In this document: in pieces, positions 1 to 12,668 of the stretch
Layout: each line of letters opens with the position of its first letter
How positions within the stretch are numbered: position 1 is the stretch's first letter
The notes under the pieces: model-generated
Seen by the model: only the letters and a program-made list of their open reading frames with translations
What the model was told of the DNA's origin: nothing
The model's database searches: none
Assembly (NCBI GenBank): GCA_002105175.1
Contig: MCGE01000010.1
Location: 930,001 to 994,000, forward strand
From: Absidia repens
Lineage: Eukaryota; Mucoromycota; Mucoromycetes; Mucorales; Cunninghamellaceae
DNA: 64,000 nt
Direction: 5' to 3'
Position numbers and translations under genes: made by a program

Positions 1-227
1 CAAATGATAAAGTTGATGATTGATATAAGGATGGTATTTTTATTTTTATTGAGTAATATATGATACAAAGTGGATAAAAAAAAAAAGAAATAAAAAAAAT
101 GACAATGAAGGAAGGGAAAGGGAAAAGGGAACTAAAACTATATGATAATAATGATAAAGGACAATAATGTATACTATACTAAAGGGGGGGGATATGATAA
201 CAGGCCAGCCATAATCAATGATATAAT

Positions 228-1751
228 CTAATGGGACAATGGATCATGAGGATTAATGAAATCAAAAGATTCATTAGAGTGGGATGACATGTTTGGTTGT
301 AATGATGTATGGTGACTAAAATGAGAGTGAATAGGACTGGTTGATAAAGAGTGTGTCATTGGAATGGCCCCTGTTGATAAATGTCGTCGATGTTGTTGCT
401 GTTGATTATGGTGCTGATGGTGATGCTGATGCTGATGCTGGTAATTCCTAGCTGGGTCCAAATCGTCCTCCGATATCATGGTGCTTGCACTTGGACTAGG
501 CGGTAAATAACTGCTTAAAGTATGCGGAGATCGAGATCCAATAGAAGTAGGTGTAATTGGACCGTCTTGAATATTGAGCATACCGTTATTGTTTTCTGTT
601 GGTCCTGGTGTTGATGTATGGTTTGGCTGATGCGAGGTCACAAATATAGATGGTGTTTCTTTTTGACTTTTGACAGTGGTGGTAGAGGCAGTAGTTGTAT
701 TAATATTGCCAAGATGATGATATGACTCCATATTTAATTCTGGTGGCATTTGTCCTATCATACATAAAGGATTTCAATTAGTGGTTGGTCATTGTGCAGT
801 GCTTATTTTACTTACCATTGTTTTGTTGACAGATATACTGCATCATATTCCGTAATAAATGATCTTGAGATTCTTGTTTTCGCTTTGTATCGTTGAGTTC
901 CTTGACCACATGATTGAAGTTTTCAAATAGACCTGTGAGTTGCTGCATCATATCGGATTGAGAGGATTGGATTATATTCATATGTGCCTGGATATCACCA
1001 TTTACTTGACGCTGTTGGTTATCTGTTGTTTCCATTGCCTTTCGTTTGATATCATCCAATAATTCAGGTCGTCCACGTAAAAACTTTTGATGAGAAAATT
1101 CCCAGATTTGATTTTCGGCCAGAGTACGATGACCTCTTGGTGATTTGTTGACCTTGTGGAATCCATACCTATATACCAAATAACACCATTTATCATAAAA
1201 AGAGTTAGGACATGTTAAAGTTCAATCGCCGATCCCCACCATATTGCATTAAATTTTGCCTATTATCCGGCCCACACTCTCCCCCCCCCTACCCCTCCCT
1301 ACCCCTCCAACTCACTTACATGTTCAATTGCCGGACAAAGCTTGAGAAGTTGTTGTGTTTAAAATGTTTGGGCAAAACATCACGAGAGAATTCCATAATG
1401 TTGCAGACGATGAAAGACGATCCGGTATAACTCCAGGAAATCAAATGTTGGTATTGATCATCTAATACCATGCTAAAGAAAGAGAGTCGAAGAGAGATCA
1501 GTCAGTGACAAAGTGCAATGGAGGAACAGGTACAAAGGTACAATTGATTTTGTAACAACTTACTTGTATAGTTTATGGACAAAAGTGTTGGAATTCGTTG
1601 TTTTCGGAGGTGTTTGGACTGACAAGAGGTGATTAGAGTAATAAGCGCTTGAAGAAGACGAAGGTGGCGGGGACGCTGAGATAGACGACGTTTCGAATAC
1701 AGGATAGGTGTTACTCCCTGATGAGGTTGATGAAGTTCGACGGTGATGCAT
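228..1751 (-). CDS. HSF-type DNA-binding transcription factor (Hsf1/Sfl1 class)
   Basis: Four exons on minus: 1564-1751, 1320-1472, 816-1168, 228-754; all junctions are GT-AG and in phase, giving 406 residues. The HSF-type winged-helix domain spans about residues 57-160. It starts at FVHKLYN, crosses the first two introns, and includes EFSRDVLPKHFKHNNFSSF, then RQLNMYGFHKVNK and FLRGRPELLDDIKRK. A glutamine- and leucine-containing helical stretch (about 165-230) fits the oligomerisation region of the family. The rest is low-complexity Ser, Pro, His and Gln. Family knowledge: nuclear trimeric regulators of heat and stress genes; Sfl1-like members repress or activate morphogenesis genes. I cannot separate Hsf1 from Sfl1 here. 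The start is the ATG at 1751; an upstream in-frame ATG at 1793 would add a hydrophobic, unlikely leader. A polyadenylation-like TTTATT lies near 40-46. Confidence 0.93.
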
Positions 1752-3377
1752 AATAAAATAATAGTAAAGTGACAAGTAGAAAATTAGATCCAACAGATTT
1801 AAAAAAAATAGAGAAGCAAAAGAGAGACGAAAAAAATGAAAGGTGTTTTGAGAGTGCTAAATAAGGGAGGAGCAGGTCACAAAATAGAAAACTTGGAAAA
1901 TCGGCATTTAAAGATTTATCAGATTGATTTTTGAAACACAGCCACAGCCTGTACACACTCGTGATTTGAAGGGGGGCGATAGGGGAAAAATCAAACTTAC
2001 TATTTGCCACTAATCAAGGAAACGTGCTCAAATCAGCCAATCATATTTCTTACCCATATTTTTTCACTTGCGGCAAAAAGCTTGGACCCTCTCTTCTCCC
2101 CCCATTTCAACTTGCCTAAAACGTTAAGTAAGTATTCCAGATGCCTTTACTATCTTACTTTTTACCTATATTTACTTTTTAGTTTTCACATGATTGCATT
2201 GTTACTATTATTTATTACTTTACTGGACTTGACATGTTTTTCATGCAATACACAACAGTATTACAAAATGATACAAGCATTGTCGTTGCTATGATGTATC
2301 TTTTTTTTCAATTATTACAGGTTGTGTTAGGTTACCCTCTTTACTGTATTGCTCGATATTTTATCGATATTTTGGATATTTTTCCCTTGGATTTCTTCTT
2401 CATAAAAGGTTCATCCATTCTGATGTAATAATTTCTTTTAGAATTACCGAAATAGTGCTTAGTTTCACTTTAATTCATTTTTAAGCAAATAATTACCCAA
2501 TAGGGTCCAGTCATTTTCTACTATTCCGCCAGAAAAAAAAAGGCTCTCGAAGAATTACAGTGTTTCTCGGTTCTAGAAATCGTTAATAATAGTGCTTTTA
2601 GATGTAATGACTGCCAGATATGATACCAAAGACTGAAAAAAGGGTCCAAGTTTCAAAGTCCGTTTGGCATAGACAAAAATATGTTTCGTTTGCAATATTT
2701 AGCCATGATACAACTCTATCATTTTTACCATTGTAATAGTATTACGGTATCCTACTCTAAAGTACGGTGCATACTGCGCACTTTGATAAAAAAAATTCCG
2801 CCTAGTTCCTCCTTAAAGTCGGCCAAATTTTACCGCGCAATACATACCAAATCCTGATAAATAATTTTCCGCCCAGGTTTTCACAAAAAGATCTACCCAA
2901 TTTCTCTGCACAATTTCCTCTTTGTTAATCGCCCCCCCCAACATGCTAGTTTTGACTAGTATATCATATAAAAATAAAATCCGTCAACTAAAGTTCTAAT
3001 CCATCACCAATTATCAGCTCAAAGAAATCGCTGCGTAAAATCAAAACATTGTTTCACTAATGACTTTTAAAATAATTTCAAATATGCAGCGGTCACGGAA
3101 AACAACAATGCATTACCAAAAAAACTCCCTTCCCCATTCACCCCAACTCCCATACGCAACCATTGTCAAAATAAATCATATAGGTATAGGTACGCAAAAC
3201 CAACCGCCATACATATAAGTAGATCCAGCGCAAAATGACACACAGAAAATAATACAATGAAGACAATATCAGAAATGTAGACAAATATAATTTTTATTCG
3301 GGAGACAACAATAAATAATCCTATCAATTATCAACTACCAGCTATCAGCGACGAGTATCATTCTCATATACGGTTCA
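1752..3377. other. Intergenic spacer upstream of the HSF gene
   Basis: About 1.6 kb of AT-rich DNA between the HSF start and the IF1 stop. The short open frames are low-complexity and lack family motifs. A GTAAGT-like donor on minus near 1995-2000 could mark a 5'UTR intron of the HSF gene, which is inference only. A TTTATT near 3290 on plus (AATAAA on minus) suits the IF1 3' end. Confidence 0.6.
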
Positions 3378-3484
3378 TCATTTTTTGTTGGATAATTCAT
3401 TCACTTTGTTTTCAAGATCCTTGGTAGCCTGCTTCTGTTTGTCAAGTTCAGCACGAAGTATTTTCAATTTTTCAGCATCCTATT

Positions 3485-3522
<38 letters not shown>

Positions 3523-3788
3523 CATACACACAACAATGAGAACTGAAGATCCCTATTTACCCAACACATAGCATACACTTATTTCATCTTGAACCCCATT
3601 CCTCATTTAAATTTCAAACTTACATGAGTACGAGCCCACTGGTTTTCAGCAGCTTTTTCCTTATCGCTAAAACCACCTTTCGCTGCAACAGTAGAGCCAG
3701 CGGAACCACTAGTGTCACTACTGGATGAATAACGCTTTGTAGAGCGAATGGCGTTGTTTCGAAGACGATGAGCAGTTCGAGAGAGCAT
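3378..3788 (-). CDS. INH1: Mitochondrial F1Fo-ATPase inhibitor protein IF1
   Basis: Two exons, 3624-3788 and 3378-3479, encode 88 residues. The N-terminus (MLSRTAHRLRNNAIRSTKRY) is basic, with Ser and Arg but no acids, as in a mitochondrial presequence. A Gly/Ser linker follows, then the inhibitory segment FSDKEKAAENQWARTHDAEK, whose pattern is diagnostic for IF1. The C-terminal half (LKILRAELDKQKQATKDLEN) is a coiled coil, as in the dimerising helix of the family. Family role: binds the F1 catalytic interface at low matrix pH and blocks ATP hydrolysis when the proton gradient collapses. Length matches fungal IF1 precursors. The only intron holds a TA microsatellite. Confidence 0.95.
3488..3518. 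repeat. (TA)n microsatellite in the IF1 intron
   Basis: About fifteen TA units close to the 3' splice site of the single IF1 intron. Similar TA runs sit in introns of the lipase gene (about 40006) and the prolidase gene (about 45667). Confidence 0.9.
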
Positions 3789-4474
3789 ATTAAAAAAAAA
3801 CTGTGTGAGAAAAAAAAAAAAGGAAGTGGGAAAAGAAAAACAAAAAAAAATCGCTCGTTTTTAAATATGCTCGGTCGTTTCTCTTTGTGTTTCTTATTTA
3901 AACCCCGCCTTTTGTTTTTGGGTGTTTATGGTATGAGGAAAAAGGTGTGTTTACTAAAGTATGATAAAGTACAAGCTATGCACCATATTTATTAAAGCAA
4001 TAAAAGTTATTGAAGAATTGTGTTTATTGGCATATGACCGGTATGAACAAATAGTCGAATTATTTGTAAATGATATTGTATTCAAGTTCGCACAAAAAAC
4101 TACATAGAGCTGCATTACCCGGTCTATTTTAATACAAAGTTCCAAAAACAAAACAAAAAAAAATAGCCCTTCCACGTTACTCTAACCAGGTTGTGTGTCA
4201 AAAAAAAAGTTGATACTATTTTCCTGGGACTGTAACCGTTACTTGTTTCAATTCCTACAATTATCACAAAGCGATAACATCCCTCAACAGCATTTGCCAG
4301 TACCAATATCGAAGAGGAAATTTAGCATAAATGTAAAGCAAACCTTATGGTAGTTGCCGGATTTTTTATATTCAGTTCCAGAGTATTCTTACACTTACAG
4401 AAGAAAGATTTGTCTACTGGATTTCGGGGGAAGAGGACGTTTTTGAAGTGTAGTTTTATTAAAGTACTATGTGA

Positions 4475-4510
4475 AGTGGCCTAGCACTGTCAATCAGTCA
4501 CTAGGCCACT
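4475..4510. repeat. Short perfect inverted repeat (10 bp stem, 16 nt loop)
   Basis: AGTGGCCTAG at 4475-4484 is matched by CTAGGCCACT at 4501-4510. It lies about 110 bp outside the apparent end of repeat copy 1. No T-run or gene end makes it a terminator; role unknown. Confidence 0.8.
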
Positions 4511-4619
4511 GGGAGTGAGGCATGTAGTCGCAAAATAAGCTAAAAAAAAAAAAAAGGCAGCGTAAATGCACTATTGTGGGCATCTATACGCACAGTACGA
4601 TATATATTTATTCATATTA

Positions 4620-5410
4620 TTGGTCGAACAAGAGTATGATTATATTTGATAGAAAATGACTTTTAGAACTGTCAGCGAGTTCCTGCATTACAGATGGAAA
4701 AGAGGTCATAGCGGGTAAACCTGAATGCAAGAGTTTGGTTGGATACTCATAAAGCAGCTATATTAACGGCATTCTTTATTATACAATGGGTCAGATGATG
4801 GTTAATAGAAAGGCATATTTTATTGAAACATATTGGAAGATAATAAAGCTAAAGACAAGCCATAACAAGGGATTCAATGGGTGGACCTATCGGAGGAAGC
4901 ATGAGGGTGGCTAATGAGAGATCTAAAGAGAGATCAATGCTAATCTAAAGGGATTATTGTAAAATGGAAACTAATATACTATAGAAGGTATGAGGAATAC
5001 TACAGGGACATCTGTTACTGAAGCAACGGTGAACAGTAATCAAATGAGCTGAAGGTTGTAACAAAGAGATGTATTTCAAAAAACGTAAGAAAGAGTATTG
5101 GGGCATTTTTCATTTAAACTATTTAGAAACAGACATATTTTATTCAATATAGAGACAGACTACGGACAAAGCAACACTAAACTAAGCTAATAATGACTTG
5201 AAAAACCAATCAAGGGAGTCCCCAAATCCTAGATCCAAAATGAAAGGGTTTCCTCATGCATCTTATAATCCCTCAGCTGAACCCCCTTCTAAACTAGTCC
5301 TGACACTAATCTAAATCCACCCTTGCCCCATAGGAGCCACAATTGTGAAGGAAAGAGCGCAAAAATAAAAATTGCGAGAATTTAAAAATACACGTGTGCG
5401 GGATTTAAAA
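4620..5410 (-). repeat. Dispersed noncoding repeat, copy 1 (long form)
   Basis: Strand given is the sense in which the element reads AATAAA. It shares the order of blocks seen in copies 4, 5, 7 and 8: a TTGGTCGA-like end, two ACATATTTTATT blocks (about 4813 and 5126), a TTAGCTTAGTTTAGTGTTAG-like block, a core around ATGCATG and CCTTTCATTTTGGAT (5233-5260), and a CACGTG-containing end (about 5392). No open reading frame, terminal inverted repeats or target duplication seen by eye. Confidence 0.75.
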
Positions 5411-5849
5411 CCAGTCTTTAGGTCTGTGATGAGGGCATGGGTTTTTGGTGGATACAGAAAAGGCAGCCTCCCATTATATAACATTATCTATGTCGTGGTT
5501 CTCTTCTCATAAGGGTAACCACCACCAAAACAACATAGATGGCTAAGATGTCTTCTTCATTTAATGCCTTTACAGACAGGTGATGAAATTCTGCGTAGTT
5601 TATTACCATGACCCCGTTCTATGTGCCACAACATAACTCTCATGTTTCCAAATTGACAACAAAATACGTTGTAATGGCTTTTTTTGCACACAAACACCTT
5701 TTTTTTTTCTATGTGCAAATATATACAGTATACATGAGACGTGGACAAAGTCACCTTATATCTAATCTACTTTTTCACACATATACACACTGGACAAAGC
5801 AACTGACGTAACTGACGTGAACGTATCACAAAAAGACTAATGATAAAAA

Positions 5850-6030
5850 GAGGCAAGACATATTTTATTCAGATATAAATACAAATTATGACGAGTTCTC
5901 ACTAGATTGAAGTTTTGGACTAATCTATGACACTACTTTCTGAGAGGAGGCTAATCTAATGGCGGTCCCAAAACACGAATCCAAAATGAAAGGGCTCCCC
6001 CATGCATGTTTTGTACTGCATTTTCAAAAT
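5850..6030 (-). repeat. Dispersed noncoding repeat, copy 2 (short form)
   Basis: Carries only the ACATATTTTATT block (about 5853) and the core (5979-6008). The AATGCAGTACAAAACATGCATG-like lead groups it with copies 3 and 6 as a subfamily distinct from the long form. Confidence 0.65.
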
Positions 6031-6558
6031 TCCCCTAATTAAAAGCTTCAATATTAATCGAAGCTCATTAAAGCTTTAATGAAGCAAAAAAAAAAAAAAA
6101 AAAAAAAAAAAGGAAAAAGGGAAATGACATAAAAATAAACTCACGTGGGCGGAGTGTGCATATTTCCACGATCCACCGTTTTTTGTTATTTATACCTTCC
6201 TCATCAAACCCAACACCATCTTCGCCCTTTTTTTCCTAGCGTCCAGTGAGTCAAAAATATTTCCCAAAAGTCCAGCAGAGTGCCAGAATGTTTATTGTCA
6301 AGTAAAATAACTGTCTTTAGCAGCTACAGGTGTATTATATAAATATTGGATTTCTGAGCACCCTAAAAGGAGTCTCACGAGTTTATTCATAGATAATATA
6401 TAAAAAAAATTCATAACAATAAATATAAAAATAATAAAGATGTATGGATACAAAAATTGGGATAGAAAAAAAAAAAAACTACAACTAAAAAAATAAATAG
6501 ATACAAAGGAGAAAAAGGAAACGGGGAGGGGAGATATATGCCACATAGATAGAGGGAA

Positions 6559-9500
6559 CTATTTCAAGTTGTAAGCTTCAGATATCCTTCGCAGAGCACG
6601 ACCATGTGCCAAACGATCATTGCCAGATGCCATACTATTTGCCCGCAGAACATACACCAATTGAATCATGCCGTCTTCAGTGTCATCCAGGTCCACCTTT
6701 CTTTTCTTCGCAAAACTGACGCCCGCTTGTAAGATCCCTTTGATTTGTTTTAAACATTTCTGGAAAACTTGAGCATTTTGGAAGCTTTCACGCTGAGAAG
6801 CAGCACCTAGTCGGTAAGAGTCAATTTGTTGGCACAAGTCAGCCATATTAGAGTTGGCCCGATTCATCTGGATTTGTGCCATCAACGCCTTCTAAAAATA
6901 CAAGAGTTTGAATCAGTGATGAGTAAAAAAACAAAAAAAAAAAAAAACAAAAAAAAAAAAAAAAAAAAAAAAAAAAGAATGAAAAACACTATGGTGATTG
7001 CCTCCTATAGTTTATCTTCTTCCTTTTACTTACCATCATTCCTTCAGGATCAATAGGCGAGACTGGAGTCATGCCACCGTCACTATTTTGACCAGTCAGC
7101 TCAATCAAGGTTTCTGTCGTAGGTATCTTTAATTCATGAAGTAAAATCTGAGCATCTGGTGAGAGTTTTTCCTTGGCCTGGAATTCGGTGAGGAAGCCCA
7201 TGGACATGAAGACGTCTACCGCCATTCGACTTGATTCCGTTGAGAGCACTTCCCGGTATATGGTTCTCCGTCCAGTAATCAAATGAGTCGCAATCCATTG
7301 GCTAAGTAATGGAACAATGCTACGAGGTAGGGTGGGTACACACTCCAAAGCCGATAATGAGCACGATGTAATCCAGTAGGTGTCAATTGTTGGGTAAATC
7401 AGTGATGCCAAAAAGATGAGCTGTTCATATCGTAGGTGATTGGTTTCCATTGTTACGAGTAAAGAAAGTTGGTCCTTATTTTTTCGTCGGATCACGCCAC
7501 TTTTTTCATAACTTGACACAATATTCTTGAATTGCTATATACAATATGTATACGAAGATGAGTATATAACAGTTCAGTTAATCATTCAAAGGTGTTTTTT
7601 TTCTCTCTCTCTCTCTCTTTTTTTTTTTACCGTATCGATATTCCAAGTCAGGACAAATTCCTTTTCAAGTAGTTGGACAAGGAACCGGAATCGATCCATG
7701 AATTCATCTTCAGTGACAGTATCTTCGGAAAAGGAGAGGTATACCACAGCGAAGAAAGAGTCCAATAGGAATATATTTACCATCTACGAGCACCAGTATA
7801 TAAAATAGCAATGAGCAAAATATCCCTGATGGTAAAGGTTGTTGTGTGGGTGAAGGGATGTATTACCTGATTTGAATAGTAGGATAACGCCATGATATTG
7901 TCAGCATGATCGTTTACTCGAATGTTGGTGTCGTCGGTCAGTTCCTTTCCTTCGATAATAAGATTCTTGGGTTCGTTGATCAGACGGAAGACGCTAAAAA
8001 TAATGGATTCCAGATCTTCTCCGTCTGCGGGATGCATAATAAAAAAGCATTAGTAAAATAAGCATTTTCCCTCTTGGTTACACGATGTTCCCTTACCTTG
8101 CCAGTCCAAATTATATTGACGGTCAAGTATTTCCTGGCGAAGCCATTCCAATAATTCTTTGATTTTGCCTATTATGATATATTGGATAAAAACGTCAAAG
8201 ATCTGTAATTTATTTATTTTTGTAAAGAAAAAAAGAACGTTACCTAGACATACGCCACCAGTGGCTCTTCCATATAAAACGGTTGCACAAACCAATGTGA
8301 GGGGCGTTACCACCAAAGCTTTCATTTGATTAGATTGAGTTCGCTTAACAATTTCACCAGCAAGACCCGAAAATTCCTTTTCATCGATTCTACAGGAAAC
8401 AAAAAAAATAATATCCTAAATATGAGCACACGATTACTTGAACCCATCAAGTTCATTTTCAATTTTACCTTTGATATGTTGAAGTCTTGTTGTATTCAGC
8501 AGCCACGTCTTGCACACTAACCAAACTGCCAATACCAACATGGACACGACCACATTTTTTCGGTGCTTCAATTCCATCAAGTAATCGATTGCGTTTATCC
8601 ATAGTTTGGCTAGGGCGAATAACGCTGGGCAACGAGGACGAAGGTGCTTGTGTAGATGCTAAAAGCGGTGATGATCTTCCTCCAGTATTCATGTATCCAT
8701 TGTTGAAGTTGCTGCTGTTGTTGATGATACTGACTTTTCCTGCGGTACTACCATTGTCAGGTCCCATGTAAACACTTCGAGGCTGCTGGTCTAAGACTTG
8801 ATCGATAAGGAATCCAAGTTCAGGTACAATTTCATAGGAGATATTAATGGGTACTATCACTACATCACGGTGGGCCTTTCTAGGGATCCCAGTGGAGCTG
8901 TCCATGCTCATCGTTGCGCTGGCTGGTGTTGCGGGTGAATCAGGTGAATCTGGTGGGCTGACTGAATCGTATGCTGCAACCTTGGATACTGCGGAAGATC
9001 GAGATTGATTTGACTGCAAGGTTGATTCCATCACCATATCGATCACTTCATCGTCAAATGCTTCCTGGTATTTACCGGTGCGAGATCTTGATTTTTCCAA
9101 ACACATCGATAAAGCACCATGTTCACGCAAAAGCACTTGAGAATATGCTGCTGTCACCGCCGAGTTGAGTGGAGATCTTTGTGCTTTATCCCTTTTCACA
9201 TAATAAGCCCCAGCTAAGCGGTAGATATCTGATATAGGTCCCAATTGAGCCATAACTATAATAAATATCAAAATTAAAGAGGGTTAAATCACCTTACCAA
9301 AAGAAATTCAGCGGTTTGTTTACTTTATCTACTTACCTTCATCGCAAACTAGAGCCGGTACAGGCAGATGATACCTAATTGTAATGTACCATACCAATAG
9401 AGGATCCAGAATACTTTTTGATACAGGTACATAGACAACACGTTTGCCAAGGGTAGAATCGCGAATCTACAAAAAAGAATGAAGGAATAGGTGAAATTAG

Positions 9501-12500
9501 TTTTTCCTTTCTTAATAAAACTGTCAAACAAGCAACTTACGTATCGTATGCTGTGTTCGCTGATACGGATGCTTTCAAACATATGGTCAAAGAAGGATTT
9601 GAGGAAAGAGCCAGTAAACCAAACAAATGTGAGCTGTGTGCGTTCACTCATTTGTATTAATATTTTCTAGATTGATCAATAGATACATATATACAAAGTA
9701 GTACTATCAGAAAACATGCTGTGGGGTGTGTATGTATATGTCCATTCTTTTATATTTCTTACCATAGCTTCGTTGACAGCAGTTTGTTTTGATACCCCTG
9801 CATTTTGTGTGATCTAATAAGTAAAGAGGCTAGATTAACTTCAAATCTTTCAAATAAAGCTTCACCTTCGCTATTTTATTTTCAAACTTACCTGATGGAT
9901 GGCTTGATTGACCCGTTTATCGTTCAGTACTACGACTTTGACCGCATCATCATTACTGCCCACCTTTTTGCGCCATTTTCCAAGCACCGCACGTTTGTCA
10001 TGTTGTTCTGCATTCAGCACCATTTGATCTTGACACCAATCTTCCAAGCTATCATCCATATCGATTCCCCAGCCTTCATCATGTTGTTGTTGATTTTGTT
10101 GTCGTTGTTGCGGAGAGGGTGGGATATCGTCTTGCACTAATAAGTGTTTGAGATGGTCGATCATTCGATACATACGTTTGTTCACCTGATCCGGAGAGTG
10201 TAGTTCGCTTCCAACTTGATAATCGATCACATCGTGAGTACTACTGCCGTAAGCGCCAATAAACTGTAGTGCGCAATTCCATCCAGTAGCTGGTGTCGGT
10301 AATCGTGCATTTGTTTCCGCCCCCACAAAATAATGCATGCCATAACTTGCGTTGCTAAAATAGTCCATCCAATAGGTAGTGTCTGCATCTTCAGGTACCA
10401 AAAAGTATGGATCAAAGGAATTATCAGCACCATCTTGAATGTATTCTTTCAGGTTTTTCATCCAAGGGCCACCAGTAAAAGTTGACGAAGATGATATGAC
10501 CAATGCTGATTTTTTGTTGTTGCTTGTCTCGGATAGGGTGGTATAAGTCCGCATAACATTTGGAGAGAGTCGAGCTGCTTTGTCCACATATCTGCTCATG
10601 CGATGAGAGCTCCTTTTGTTGGATGGTCGGGCAGTTGAATCACCACTGGTGGTACCGTTGTTGGCGTTGGTCATATAAACAGAAGAAGCTACTGACCGTA
10701 AAGAGCTCATCACCGTCCGAGCACGCGATAAGCCTTGAGCACTTGCTGTAAAGTAGGAATTGGATGGCGATAAGTTGACGCCAGTGGCGCGAGTCCAGTA
10801 ATGTCGAATGGCCTCGTATGCGAGTCGCCAGTTGATCGCCCGCATATCCTGTGCTGAAACATGATAAATATACGGAAAACAGTCCATAGCGTGGTGCATT
10901 GCTGATTGCTTGTCTGTTGTTGCAGTAATGGTATTAGCAGCGGTCGAAGTTGCGGTGGTTCCAATTGACGAGTATGATGATGATGAATCTCTATTTGTCC
11001 CGAGTGCTGGGGTTGATGATGTCTTTTCTGGTATGATGTCAGGCCTGGTATCGTCAGTCATTGGTAGCGTAAAGCCTGATGGAGGTGGGTTCATAGAGGA
11101 AGCACATGAAAGAATTGTCCGTACAGCAAAATCCACAGGTATCACGTCCGCCACCATTTCGCCATGACCAGTATCAATAATTCTTGTCCCACGTCCAGTC
11201 AATAAAATGACTCCATTTACACCATTAACATCGTCTGCCTATAAATAATTCGAAAAGAAAAGGCAATAAGTAAAGTGAATTGATGTGAGAGTGTTTTTTA
11301 TTTTATTTTTTACCCATCCTTTCAGAGGTTCACTGACACTGGGACCAATGTGCCCTAACCGTAAAATACCAACTGGGAGCTGTGGTGAATTCCGTATTTT
11401 CTTCTTTCGGGCGTCGCTAACCAGCACTTGTTCAGCCAAAGCTTTTGAGAAAGTGTGCGTATTTTGATAGTATGGTCGAGCTCGACTCTGGATAGATGGT
11501 AGATCTATTTGGTAATAAAAAAAAAATCATATCAGCATGCATCATACACAAAATGTTTGTCCTTTTACCTTCCAAATTGGAACCAAGAATATGATCAATG
11601 ATATCTTCTACAGATGATTCTTCAGGCAGAATGCCGACGCGATCAAAGGGTATACTTGATGAGCCATATGTTTTCAGAGGAGATAAATGTACAAAAGATG
11701 ATAAAGAATCACATTCATTGGCTAGATTTATCAAAGCGTTTGTCCCTGCGGCATTAATCTAAAAGAAGAATAAAGAAGTATTTGTCAGTATTGCCAGTTT
11801 CGTAATAATCACCTCATATATTATAGGATTTACCTTCACAGAAATATCCAAGCGTTCGTTTCCATCTGTATTCCCACCACAATGTAGAATCACATTGACA
11901 TGTTTAGCAAGCGTTTCATGATCTTTTACTGCCAAGCCAAGATTGTCGTCTAATAAATCACCATTGATTGCCACCACTTTTTCCTTGATAAGTTGATCAA
12001 ATACAGTTGGTCCCATTTGTCGTCGTAAACTGATAAATGCCTAAAGAAATACAGAAGAACATGATAGTGAGTCATATAGCTATCCATATTTGAAAGAAGA
12101 AGAAATGCGATTGCTTCTTGCTGTCTTCTTTTACCTTGTTTGATAGAATTTCTTCTTGAAGTCGAGTATGAGGATTGAAGAGCCGTCGGTGGGAGGGACC
12201 CAATCGAATCAATAGGTAGATACGGTCAATTTCTTGGTGTAATGAATGTAATAATTTCCATAATAATGCCTTCCCAATAAAACCAGTTGCGCCAGTAATC
12301 AAAATTGACTTGTTGCGATAAAATTGTCGAATGTCCTGAGAGAGAGAGCTACCTTCTTCTTTCTGTGTCGAGTGTTGTGGTTCTGGTTGTTCGTGAGATT
12401 CTGTTCCTGTTGCCTGAGGATTGTTATTACCCTGTTGTCGTTGTTCATGTTCTTCAAGCTCTTCAGGTTCGTCGGTAATAATGACGCGCTGGTCCAATTC

Positions 12501-12668
12501 GAATTCATCATCGTCGTCTGAGCCTAATTCAGGTATATCGTCCATGTTCTTCACAACATCAAATATCGTTGGAGATGCCGGTTCTGTTGGTGTCAAAGGG
12601 CTATTCATGATGAAGTCCTTGCTTTCCAAGTCGGGAGTGGTGATGGAAATAGTTGGGACAAGTGTCAT
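6559..12668 (-). CDS. Fatty acyl-CoA reductase / glycerophosphate-type acyltransferase fusion (FARAT-like)
   Basis: Fifteen exons on minus: 12135-12668, 11834-12040, 11569-11758, 11314-11504, 9892-11238, 9763-9813, 9541-9666, 9337-9466, 8469-9255, 8244-8389, 8097-8168, 7867-8024, 7631-7783, 7034-7534, 6559-6891. They join in phase to 1641 residues. Residues about 115-480 are a fatty acyl-CoA reductase: TGATGFIG (125-132), KALAE, and a DVIPVD segment. Residues about 840-1100 are a GPAT/DHAPAT acyltransferase: GAYYVKR (941-947), LEKSRSRTGK (978-987), VPINISYE (about 1060). Known: Tetrahymena FARAT joins the same two activities to feed ether-lipid synthesis. Odd points: the FAR YxxxK tyrosine is His327 (K331 kept), and the acyltransferase HxxxxD histidine is Ser898 (D903 kept). 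A roughly 60-residue Ser/Pro insert separates motifs III and IV. The C-terminus, NLK, is not a peroxisomal PTS1. The start is the first ATG, at 12668. Confidence 0.9.

Larger units (their letters stand above)
3789..6558. other. Gene-free spacer between IF1 and the FARAT gene, with two dispersed repeats
   Basis: No credible coding region in 2.8 kb. It contains a 10 bp-stem hairpin at 4475-4510, a full-length copy of the dispersed repeat (4620-5410), a short copy (5850-6030), and a 26-nt A run near 6087-6112. A TTTATT at about 6290 (AATAAA on minus) lies about 265 bp past the FARAT stop and is a candidate poly(A) signal. Confidence 0.6.

Noticed and set aside
2004..2294. Plus-strand hydrophobic open frame
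   Set aside because: Low-complexity Leu/Phe/Tyr sequence from T-rich DNA in the HSF upstream region.
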